Positions 53,912-63,600 of a stretch of 64,000 nt of DNA are shown in pieces. The stretch's first letter is position 1; every line of letters starts with the position of its first letter. Location: NCBI RefSeq assembly GCF_035975855.1, contig NZ_CP109055.1:10354001-10418000 (forward strand). Direction: 5' to 3'. Below the pieces are notes generated by a model. That model had not been told where the DNA came from, did not search any database, and saw nothing but the letters and a program-made list of their open reading frames with translations. The position numbers and the translations under genes were made by a program. This DNA comes from Streptomyces sp. NBC_01304. Lineage in GTDB: Bacteria > Actinomycetota > Actinomycetes > Streptomycetales > Streptomycetaceae.

Positions 53912-54785
53912 CATCGTGCGGCCGGACGGTGCACACATCCACTACGAGGTGAGCGGCTCCGGCGAACCGGTGCTGCTCCTCGCCCCCGGGAGCGTGCACA
54001 GCGAGACGGCGGCGTGGGAGACGAACTTCTACCACCCCGTGCCCGAACTCGCGCCGCACTTCCAGGTCATCGCCATGGACCAGCGGCACGCCGGCCGCAG
54101 CCCGGCCCCCGCCGCCCCGTTCTCGTACGAGCAGACCGTCGCCGACCAACTGGCCGTCCTCGACGAGGTCGGCGTAGACCGCGTCCATGTCGTCGCGGCC
54201 GGGATCGGCTGTGCGCACGCCTGGCGGCTCGCCGCCGAGGCACCCGAGCGGATCCTCTCCGTGGTGGCCCAGGAGCCCGTCGGCCGCGACGGCACCAACA
54301 CGCTCGGCGACTTCTTCGGCCTCTTCGACGAGGCGATGCGGCTGCCGCGCGCGGCCTCCTTCGACGACCCCAAGACCGAAGGACTCGGCGCGGTGATCGA
54401 GGCGGCCGCACAGGACGGCAGCTTCGCGCGGAACCCGGCCGCGGGGCCGTTCGCACAGCGCCTGCACGACGACGCGGAATTCCACGACGAGTTCCTGGCC
54501 CTGCGGCGCGAGCGGTACATCACCACGCTCGTGCGCTACCGCGACGCCATCTTCCCGGCCGACTCCGCCTACTTCTCCGTGCCGGAGGGCAACATCGCCG
54601 CCTTCCCGGCGCCGCTTCTCGTGCTCCCCGGAACAGGCGGCCGGCAGCCGGAGTCGATCGCCAAACGCATTGCGTCCGAGGCACCTTCGGCCCGCCTCGT
54701 CGACGCCGGTTTCGACGCCCCGGCGAAGCAGTCGGAAACGGTCGAGACCGTCGTCGCATTCCTCAGCCAGAACAACCCGAAGTAA
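53904..54785 (+). CDS. Alpha/beta-hydrolase-fold protein with lost catalytic triad
   Basis: The 293-residue sequence has a normal alpha/beta-hydrolase frame ([30 protein letters not shown]). However the nucleophile elbow reads G100-I-G102-C-A104, with Gly where Ser should be. The acid loop reads LPGTGGRQ without Asp, and the final His position appears to be Asp271 (AGFDAPAK). It is unlikely to be a classical hydrolase. Known triad-less members act as cyclases, lyases or binding proteins. It starts 8 nt inside the TE end of the PKS-NRPS gene, so it is tightly coupled to chain release. Confidence 0.8.
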
Positions 54786-54802
54786 AGGAGGCCGGGCCCG
54801 AC

Positions 54803-56095
54803 ATGAACGCAGTAGCGGAAATCGACGTCACCAGCGACTCGCTGTACTACGAGGACCATCCCTGGGCGGAACTCGCCACACTGAGGCGGGAGTCACCCGT
54901 CCACTGGTACCAGCAGCCGGGGTACGAGCCGTTCTGGCTGATCAGCCGGCACGAGGACATCGCCTGGGTGTCCCGCAACACCGAGTTCTTCTCGCACCAA
55001 CAGCGCATCGGCGTCGAGACCCCCGACGAGATCGACCCGTGGGAGATCGAGCGCGAGCGCCGCGCCGGGCTCTACGGCCACCCGGCCGACTACCCCGTCG
55101 GCCTCGGCCTCATGGACGCCCCGCTGCACACGCAGGTCCGGGCCGCCATGTACCCCTGCTTCACGACCAAGGCCTCGGAGGCCAGGTCCGAGCGGCTCGC
55201 CGAGCTCTCCAAGGGCTATGTGGCCGACTTCCTGAAGACCCTGGACGAGCGCGGCACCGCGGACGTGGCGTACGAGCTCTCCGCGCTGCTCCCGCTGGCC
55301 GTCATATTCGAGCTCCTCGGCATACCCGAGGAGGACTGGGACGAACTCTTCGAGTACCACAAGGACACCGCCACCGCCTTCCACACGGACTTCGCGACGG
55401 CGGACGGCCAGCAGGCCATGCAGCGCTTCATGCGCGCCATGGGCGCCCTCGACGAGTACTTCTCCGCCCTGGTACGGCGGCGGATGGAAGAGGGCGGCGA
55501 AGGCGGCACCGACGTGCTCAGCCGCCTGGTGCAGGCCACCGTGGACGAGCAGCCGCTCGCCTTCCACGACATGTCGTACATGCTGTTCAACCTGGTCCAG
55601 GCGGGCAACGGCACCACCCGCAACGTCATCGCCGGCGGCATCCGGGCGCTGCTCCAACACCCCGACCAGCTCCAGAAGTTGATCGACGACCCGTCGCTCC
55701 TCGACAGTGCGGTCGACGAGATCATCAGGTACACCTCGATCGCCGTGACGTTGGTACGCACCTGCGTCAAGGACACCGAGATCGGCGGCCAGAAGATCCG
55801 CAAGGGCGAGACGGTCGCCCTGTTCTACCCGTCGGGCAACCGGGACGAGGACGCCTTCTCCGACCCGAACGCCTTCGACATCACCCGCAAGCCGAACCGG
55901 CACGTCTCCTTCGGCGGGAACGGCATGCACCGCTGCGTCGGTGCCGCGCTGGCCCGCGAGGAGATCAAGGCCATGTTCAAGGTCCTCGTCCCGGTGCTGC
56001 CGACGCTCGAACTGGACGGCGAGGTACGCCAGCTGGTCCTGCGGATGGTCATCCTCGAGTACGCGAAGCTCCCGGTGCGCCGGAAGGAGAAGTGA
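54803..56095 (+). CDS. Cytochrome P450 (430 aa), tailoring
   Basis: This bacterial P450 has the I-helix VQAGNGTTRNVIAGG, ExxR in DEIIRYTS, and the haem loop HVSFGGNGMHRCVGAALAREE. That loop has the FGGxGxHxCxG form seen in CYP125/142-like families. ATG 54803 follows AAAGGAGG. It is co-directional with, and 17 bp after, the triad-less hydrolase, and probably oxidises the released or ACP-bound product. The electron partners are not encoded nearby. Confidence 0.93.
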   Translation: MNAVAEIDVTSDSLYYEDHPWAELATLRRESPVHWYQQPGYEPFWLISRHEDIAWVSRNTEFFSHQQRIGVETPDEIDPWEIERERRAGLYGHPADYPVGLGLMDAPLHTQVRAAMYPCFTTKASEARSERLAELSKGYVADFLKTLDERGTADVAYELSALLPLAVIFELLGIPEEDWDELFEYHKDTATAFHTDFATADGQQAMQRFMRAMGALDEYFSALVRRRMEEGGEGGTDVLSRLVQATVDEQPLAFHDMSYMLFNLVQAGNGTTRNVIAGGIRALLQHPDQLQKLIDDPSLLDSAVDEIIRYTSIAVTLVRTCVKDTEIGGQKIRKGETVALFYPSGNRDEDAFSDPNAFDITRKPNRHVSFGGNGMHRCVGAALAREEIKAMFKVLVPVLPTLELDGEVRQLVLRMVILEYAKLPVRRKEK

Positions 56096-56096
56096 C

Positions 56097-56777
56097 ATGA
56101 GCATCACCGAGGCGGAGACCACCGCCGACACCACCGACACCCTGGCCGCCATGCGGGCGGCGGGCTGCCCGGCGGCCGCTGCCGCAGCCGCCGCCGAGGC
56201 GGAGGCCGAGGACACCTCCGATCTCCTCGACCCCTCGCCCACCGGGGAGTTGATCGACGGGCGCCCGCGCCCCACCACCCTCGACGAGTACGCGGAGGGC
56301 GACGAGTCCGACCGCAGGGTCGTGCTCGGCTGGCTGGGCCCCGCCTTCGACGAGACCGGCGAGCTGCGCGGACCGCTGCCCGCCAGCTACGTGGTCGCCG
56401 AGTCCAACGGCTGGCCCAAGAAGGAGGGCGAGGCGGAGGCCGCCAAGCTCAACGAGGCCCTGCTCACCGACTTCTTCGAGCGCGACGGACTCCTCGGCGC
56501 GGTCTTCGGCGTGTCGGACAAGAACTGGAACAGCTCGCGCGCGCTCACCATCTGGGAGGACAACGCCTCCCTGGACGTCTTCCTCAACAGCGAGGAACAC
56601 CAGCACGCCGTACGCCGCATGAAGGACATCGCGTACACGTGGGAGGGCATCCGCTGGACCAGCGACAGCCCTGAGCTGCCCACCTTCGACGATGTGGCCG
56701 CCAAGCTCGCCGAGCAGCGCGCGGAACGACGGAAGCAGCGCGCCGAGCGCGCCGAACGCAGGAGGAACAAGCAGTGA
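56097..56777 (+). CDS. Uncharacterised protein with C-terminal ABM/dimeric alpha-beta barrel-like region
   Basis: This 226-residue protein starts 1 bp after the P450 stop. The N-terminal 50 residues are Ala/Glu-rich and low-complexity. The middle (VVLGWLGPAFDETGELRGPLPASYVVAESNGWPKKEGEAE) is not one I recognise. The stretch AVFGVSDKNWNSSRALTIWEDNASLDVFLNSEEHQHAVRRM looks like a dimeric alpha/beta barrel as in ABM or DUF3291-type proteins. The C-terminus is very basic (QRAERRKQRAERAERRRNK). A cofactor-free oxygenase or cyclase role is possible, but I do not assign it. Confidence 0.65.
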   Translation: MSITEAETTADTTDTLAAMRAAGCPAAAAAAAAEAEAEDTSDLLDPSPTGELIDGRPRPTTLDEYAEGDESDRRVVLGWLGPAFDETGELRGPLPASYVVAESNGWPKKEGEAEAAKLNEALLTDFFERDGLLGAVFGVSDKNWNSSRALTIWEDNASLDVFLNSEEHQHAVRRMKDIAYTWEGIRWTSDSPELPTFDDVAAKLAEQRAERRKQRAERAERRRNKQ

Positions 56778-57310
56778 CCACCGCCACCCTCACCCAGCAG
56801 GACGCGCTGACCGCCCACCTGGTCCGCGACCTCGACCTCACCTACGAAATGGTGCTGACCCTCATGGAGGGCTTCACCGACGAGACCGCGCGCACCGCCC
56901 CCGACGGCCAGCTGCCCGCCCTGTGGTACCTCGGACACCTCATGTGCTCCAAGGACTACGTGGCGTACCTCTACGGCGAGGACGGCATCCTCACGCTGGA
57001 CGGCCAGTTCTACGCGGACTGGTCCGACGACTGCGCCCATGTGAACTTCACCGACGCGCCCCCGCTCGACGAGATGCTCGCCCTCTACAAGGGAACGCAT
57101 GCCAGGCTGCGCACCGTCGTCGAGAACCTCACGGTCGAGGACCTGCACCGCAAGACCGAGCGCGAGATCACCGCACCCCTCGACGCGTACTGGATGGAGC
57201 GGCTCTCCACGCTGGGCTGGGCGCTGTCCCTGGTGCAGATGCACGACGCCTACCACGGGGGCATGCTGGCCGCCCTGCGCCAGCGCCTCGACATGAGCGT
57301 GCCCTTCTAG
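56774..57310 (+). CDS. DinB-like four-helix metal protein (178 aa)
   Basis: This is a DinB/YfiT-like four-helix bundle. Candidate metal-binding His residues occur in YLGHLMCSKDY and in the late motif QMHDAYHGGML (HxxxH). GTG 56774 overlaps the previous stop. Members include thiol-dependent S-transferases (mycothiol, bacillithiol) and metal-dependent hydrolases. Its place in the tailoring operon suggests an isomerase, thiol-transfer or detoxification step, but the reaction is unknown. Confidence 0.72.
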   Translation: MTTATLTQQDALTAHLVRDLDLTYEMVLTLMEGFTDETARTAPDGQLPALWYLGHLMCSKDYVAYLYGEDGILTLDGQFYADWSDDCAHVNFTDAPPLDEMLALYKGTHARLRTVVENLTVEDLHRKTEREITAPLDAYWMERLSTLGWALSLVQMHDAYHGGMLAALRQRLDMSVPF

Positions 57311-57334
57311 GAGCGCTGCCGGACCCGGCCTGCC

Positions 57335-57403
57335 GGACCTCGTACGGTGCCTGTGCCGGGCCCGGCCCGCCGGACCTCGTACGGTCGTCGACGGACCTCG
57401 TAC
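57335..57403. repeat. Three direct copies of GGACCTCGTACGG
   Basis: The 13-bp sequence occurs at 57335-57347, 57370-57382 and 57391-57403, just upstream of a SARP-type pair, in the 333-bp gene-free gap between the DinB-like gene and the type I PKS. The spacing is irregular (35 and 21 bp). The role is unknown. Confidence 0.65.
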
Positions 57404-57411
57404 GGCCGCCG

Positions 57412-57429
57412 AGTTCGACCCACGCTCAA
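57412..57429 (+). promoter_or_regulatory. SARP heptamer pair before the terminal type I PKS
   Basis: TTCGACC (57412-57418) and CTCAAGC (57423-57429) are 11 bp apart, about 215 bp before the PKS start. A promoter here would give a long leader that includes the hairpin at 57512. Confidence 0.5.
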
Positions 57430-57511
57430 GCGGCCGGAACCATGATGACGCCGTGGCATCGCCCGAGTTCCGACTGCTGCCGCCGGCCCGACCGGCACTC
57501 CCCGGCACCAC

Positions 57512-57557
57512 ACCGGCCACGTCACGTGGGCTCAGGCCCGCTCGTGACGTGGCCGGT
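57512..57557 (+). promoter_or_regulatory. 15-bp-stem hairpin in the PKS leader
   Basis: ACCGGCCACGTCACG pairs exactly with CGTGACGTGGCCGGT, with a 16-nt loop that itself holds GGGC/GCCC. It lies between the SARP pair and the PKS start, so it may be an attenuator, a terminator of the previous operon, or an operator. Confidence 0.55.
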
Positions 57558-57643
57558 CCCGTTCGACCCGCTGTCTCCCTCGCTGCCGCTGGGACTTGCG
57601 ACCCGCGCCCGAGCCCGGTCCGACGAGCATCAAGGAAGAGCCG

Positions 57644-60600
57644 ATGAGCTTTGCCCAGGTGAACCGCGACGCATCCGCCACCACGGCGACGGCCCAGGAC
57701 ATCGCCGGACTGCTGCGCACGATCCTCGCCGAACTCCTCGACGTGGGCCCGGACTCCGTGGCCGACGACCGGCCGCTGCGCGAGCTCGAACTGGACTCCG
57801 CGCAGCTCATGCGGCTCGCCGCCGAGGCCTCCCGGCGCCTGGACCGGCCGGTGCCCGGCTGGGCCGTGTGGCAGTACCCCACGGTGGCCGCCCTCGCCGG
57901 CTACCTGGCAGGCGAGGAGGCCCCCGCGCCCGCGAAGCCTACGCGGGCGCGCGCGGCGAGTGCCGCCGAACCCATCGCCATCGTCGGCCTCGGCTGCCGG
58001 CTGCCCGGCGGCATCGAGACGCCCGACGCGCTCTGGGAGAGCCTGCTCGGGGGCGTCGAAGCCGTCCGCGAAGTACCCGGGGACCGCTGGAACGCCCAGG
58101 AATGGCTCGACTCCGACATCCGCGCCCCCGGCCGGATGACCACCCGCTGGGGCGGATTCCTCGACGACGTCGCCGGCTTCGACGCCGAACTGTTCCGGAT
58201 CTCGCCCACCGAGGCCCGGCACATGGACCCCCAGCAGCGCATGGCCCTCGAAACCACCTGGGCCGCCCTGGAGGACGCCCGCATCGTGCACGGGGACCTC
58301 GCGGGTTCCCGTACCGGCGTGTTCATCGGCACCATGGCGCAGGAGTACCACCTCGCCACGGGCGCCGACCCCGAAGCCATCGGCACCCACTCCGCGGTCG
58401 GCTGGGACAACTCGATCATCCCCGCCCGTATCGCCTACACCCTCGGCCTGCACGGCCCCGCCCTGGCCGTCGCCACCGCCTGCAGCTCCTCGCTGACCGC
58501 CACCCACCTGGCCGTCCAGAGCCTGCACAGCGGCGAGTCCGACCTCGCCCTCGCCGGCGGCGTCAACATCCTGCTGCACCCCCACACCACCGTCGCCATG
58601 ACCAAGTTCGGCGGCATGAACCCCGACGGGCAGTGCCGCGCCTTCGACGCCGATGCCAACGGCTATGTACGGGGCGAGGGTTGCGGCGTCATCGTGCTGC
58701 GCCGCCTCTCCGACGCGCTCGCCGCCGGGGACCGGGTCTACGCCGTGATCCGGGGCAGCGCCGTCAACAACGACGGCGCCTCCAACGGCCTCACCGCGCC
58801 CAACCCCCGTGCCCAGGAAGCGGTGTTGCGGGCCGCCTGGCAGGCCGCGGGCATCGCCCCCAAGGACGTCTCCTACGTCGAGGCGCACGGCACCGGCACC
58901 CCGCTCGGCGACCCCGTCGAGGCGCAGGCCCTCGGCAGCGTCTTCGCCGAGGGACGCGAGGAACCGCTGCGGATCGGCTCCGCCAAGACCAACTTCGGCC
59001 ACCTGGAACCCGCCGCGGGCGTCACCGGCCTGATCAAGACCGCGCTCGCCCTGCACCACGGCGAACTCCCCGCCAGCCTGCACTTCGACAACCCGAGCCC
59101 GCACATCGACTTCGACACCCACCGCCTCCAGGTCGTCGCCGGGCGCCAGGCCTGGCCCACCGCGGAACGCCGGTACGCGGGTGTCAGCGGCTTCGGCTTC
59201 GGCGGCACCAACGCCCATGTCGCCCTGGAGGAAGCCCCGTTCCGGCGCCGGCTGCTCGTACCGCTCGCCGAGGACAGCGACTCGGCGCTGCGCGAGTCCG
59301 CCGACGCACTCGCCGACCGGGCCCGGGCGGGCCACGCCTGGTACGCGCCCGAACTCCTCGGCGCCGGCACCGGCGACCACCGCGTGGTCGCCGCGATCAC
59401 CCACCACGACCAGCTCGCCGACGCCCTGCACGACCGCATCGGCACCCGCCCCCCGACGCCCGCCGGCGGCCGCCCCGAACTCGCTTTCCTCTTCTCGGGA
59501 CACGGCAGCCAGTGGCTCGGCATGGGCCGCGACCTGCTCGCCGAACCCGCCTTCCGCGCTGCCCTCGACGACTGCGACCGCGCCGTGCGCGAGGCCACCG
59601 GCTGGTCGGTCGTCGACGAACTCCTCGCCGACCGCGCCGAGTCCCGCCTCGACCGCACCGACGTCGTCGAGCCCGTCCTGTTCGCCCTGCAGGTCGCCCA
59701 GGCCAGGACCCTGCAGGCCTGGGGCCTCGAACCCGGCGTCGTCGTCGGCCAGAGCATCGGAGAGGTCGCCGCCGCCGTCATCGCGGGCGCGCTCCCGCTC
59801 GCCGAGGGCGCCCGCGTCATCAGCACCATGGCACAGCTGACCGCCGAGCGGATCTCCGGCCGCGGCGGCCTCCTCGCCGCCGAACTCTCTCCCGGCGACG
59901 CCGCCCGCGTGGTCGCCGAGGCCGGGGGAGACGCGGCCGTCGCGGGACATCTGGCCCCCGGCCAGGTCTGCCTCTCCGCGTCCCCGGACGTCATCGCCGC
60001 ACTGGAGCGGACCCTGGCCGAGCGCGGCGTCCGTACCCACCGCGTCAACATCGACTTCGCCGCGCACAACCCGCAGATCGATGACCTCGGCCCCGAACTC
60101 CTGCGCCGCCTGGGCGCCGTGGAGACCCGACCCACGGCCGTGCCGCTGTGGTCCACCGTCACCAACGGGTTCATCGACGGTACGTCCCTCGACGCGTCCT
60201 ACTGGCTGCGCAACATGCGGGAGACCTTCCTGCTCCCCGAGGCCGTGACCGCACTCGCCCGCGAGCGCGGACTGCGCATCGTGGAGATCGCCCCGCACCC
60301 GATCGTCCAGTACGGAGTCGAGCGCACCCTCCGGACGCGGCACGACGAGCGCTCCGCCGCCCTGGCCGCGGGCGACCGCCGCCGCCCGTCGCGCCACTGC
60401 CTGGAGGACGTCGCGGCACGCCTGTGGTGCGACGGCTTCGACATCGACTGGGGCGTCGTCTCCGGCCGCCCCAAGGAGCACACCTCGACGGCGCCGGTCG
60501 CCCTGACCGTGTCCGGGAAGACCGCCGCGGCCCGCGCCGAGAACGCGGCCCGCCTCGCCGGGCACCTGCGCGGCGCCTCCCGCGCGGCACTGCGCGACAT

Positions 60601-63600
60601 CGCGTACACCGCCGCGAGCCGTCGCTCCCACCTCGAACAGCGAGCGGTGGCCGTCGCGGCCACGGCCGACGAGGCGGAACAGGCACTGCGCGCACTCGCC
60701 GCCGGGACACCCCACCCGGATGTGGTGGAAGGTGCCCTCGCCGAGGGCGAGTTGGCGGTGCTGTTCACCGGTCAGGGGAGCCAGCGAGTGGGGATGGGGC
60801 GTGGCCTCTACGTCGCCTTCCCGGTCTTCCAGGCCGCGTTCGACGAGGTCTGCGCGGCCGTCGATCCGCATCTGCGGGTGCCGCTGGCCGCGGTGGTGTT
60901 CGCGGATCCGGCAGGCGCGGATGCGGCGTTGGTGCAGGAGACGGAGTTCACGCAGCCCGCGTTGTTCGCGTTCGAGGTGGCGTTGTTCCGGTTGTGGGCT
61001 GCTTGGGGTGTGGAGCCTCGGGTGGTGGCCGGGCACTCGATCGGAGAGCTGGCCGCCGCGCATGTGGCTGGGGTGCTTTCGCTGGCTGATGCCGCTCAAC
61101 TGGTCGCTGCACGCGGCCGGTTGATGCAGGCCTGCGAGACGGGCGGGGCGATGGCCTCGGTGGAGGCATCGGAGGCAGAGGTTCTGGAAGTCCTGGCCCG
61201 GCTGGACGGGCGCATCTCGATCTCCGGTCTGAACGGGCCGACGCAGACAGGCGTCAGTGGTGATGAGGCCGCCGTCTCGCAGGTGGTCGACCACTTCACG
61301 GCCATCGGGCGTCGTACGCGTCGTCTTGAGGTGTCCCACGCGTTCCACAGTCCGCACATGGACGCGATGCTCGCGGAGTACGAGACCGTGGCGCGGTCCT
61401 GCTCCTTCGTGGCGCCGCAGATCCCGCTCGTTTCGACGGTGACGGGCGAGTGGTTCGACACGGATCTGGCCGAGGGTCAGGGTCTTCGCGACCCCGGCTA
61501 CTGGGTGCGTCAGGTCCGTGAGGCCGTACGTTTCCTCGACGCGATCGGCACCCTCGAACAGGCGGGCGTCGCAAGGTACTTGGAGTGCGGTCCGGCCGCC
61601 GTGCTCTCCGCGATGGCGGCAGGCTGCGTCACGGGTGAGGGCCGCGTCTTCATACCTTCGCAGCGCGCGGGCGATGCCCCCGACGAGTCGCGAGACCTGC
61701 TCCGCGCGCTGGGCACGCTGCACGTCGGCGGCGGGCAGGGCCTCGACTGGGCAAGGGTCTTCGAGGGTACGTCCCCGACCTTGGTCGACCTGCCGACGTA
61801 CGCCTTCCAGCGCGAGCACTACTGGCTCGACGCGCCCGACCGCACGACGACACATGACACCAAGGGCACGGACGACGCCCTGTGGCAGGCCGTCGACAGC
61901 GGTGAGGCCGAGCGCCTCGGTGAACTGCTCGGCGTCACCGACACCTCGGCCGTCGCCACCCTCCTGCCCTACCTCGCCGACTGGCGCGCCCGGCGCGACC
62001 GCGCCGCCGACATCGCGGACTGGATGTACGAGGAGACCTGGGACCAACTCGCCACCCCCCGTACCGCCCCCGCCCTCGACGGCCACTGGCTCCTGGTGGC
62101 CCCCGCGATCGCCCAGAGCCTCGCCGACACCGTCGCCGCCGCACTGACCGAGGCGGGCGCACGTGCGCATGTGCTCGCCGCAGGCTGCGACCGCACCACG
62201 TACGCCACCCTGCTCGCGAACCTGAAGGGCACACTCGGCGACACCCCCTTCACCGGCGTCCTCGCCCTTACCCAGGCCGACGAGACCCCGCACCCGGACC
62301 ACCCCGACACGACCACCGGTGCCGCCCAGACCCTCGCGCTCGTGCAGGCCCTCGGCGACGCCGCCGTACGCGCACCGCTGTGGCTCATCACCCGTGGCGC
62401 GGTCCAGGCGTACGCGGATGACCACGCGCCGCGCCCCGAGCAGGCCGGCGCCTGGGGACTCGGCCACGTCGTCGCCCTGGAACACGCCAACCGCTGGGGC
62501 GGCCTCATCGACCTCCCCGCCGACCCCGAGCAGGCAACCGCCGCAATGCAGCAGCTCGTTGCCGCCCTCGCGGCGCCGGGTGACCCGGAAGAGCACGTGG
62601 CGCTGCGCCCCGCCGGCCGCTTCGTGCGCAGACTGCGCCGGGCCGCCCCCGAGACCGCCCTGCGCCCCTGGTCCCCGCGCGGCACCGTACTGATCACCGG
62701 AGGCAGCGGAGCCCTCGCGGGCCATCTGGCACGCAGGCTCGCCGAGCACGGCGCCGAACACCTCGTCCTCGCATCCCGGCGCGGCCCCGACGCGGATGGC
62801 GCCACCGCACTCACCGAAGCCCTCGAAGCGGCCGGAGCCCGCGTCACGCTCGCCTCCTGCGACGTCACCGACCGGGACCAACTGGCCGTGCTGATCGCCG
62901 GGATCGACCGCGACGAGGCGCCGTTGCGCGCCGTCTTCCACACCGCGGGCACCCTCGACGACCGGCTGATCGACCGACTCGACACCGAAGCCCTCGCCGC
63001 GTCATCGGCACCCAAGCTGCGCGCCGCCAGGCTGCTGCACGAGGTCACCCTCGGCCACGACCTCGACGCCTTCGTCCTCTACTCCTCCGTCATCGGCGCA
63101 CTCGGCAACGTAGGACAGGCCAACTACGCCATGGCCAACACCGCACTCGACGCCCTGGCCGCGCAGCTCAGGGCCGAAGGACGACCGGCCCTGAGCATCG
63201 GGTGGGGCCCCTGGGCCGACGGCGGCATGACGCACGGCGCCGCCGAGACCCAACTGCGCCGCATCGGCCTCGCCCCCATGGCCGTCGACCGGGCCCTGAC
63301 CGCCCTCGACGCGGCGCTGGCGACGGGCCGTTCCACGGTGATCGCCCAGATCGACTGGGACCGGGCCGCCCCCACCTACACGGAGGGCAGGAACCGTCCG
63401 TTCCTGCGCGAGATACCGCAGGCACGCGCCGCACTGGAGCAGCACACCGCCGCAGCGTCGGACGCCGGGGCGAACCCCCTGCGCGAAACCCTCCTCGCCC
63501 TCGACGACCAGGACCGCGAGGCACAGCTGTGCGCCCTGCTCGCCGCCGAGGCCGCGGCCGTTCTCGGCGTGCGGAACCCCGAATCCCTGGACCCGGAGCG

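Noticed and set aside
56387..62941. A 2184-codon open frame on the minus strand
   Set aside because: It is the antisense shadow of the terminal PKS and tailoring genes, with Gly/Arg/Ala-rich sequence and no domain.
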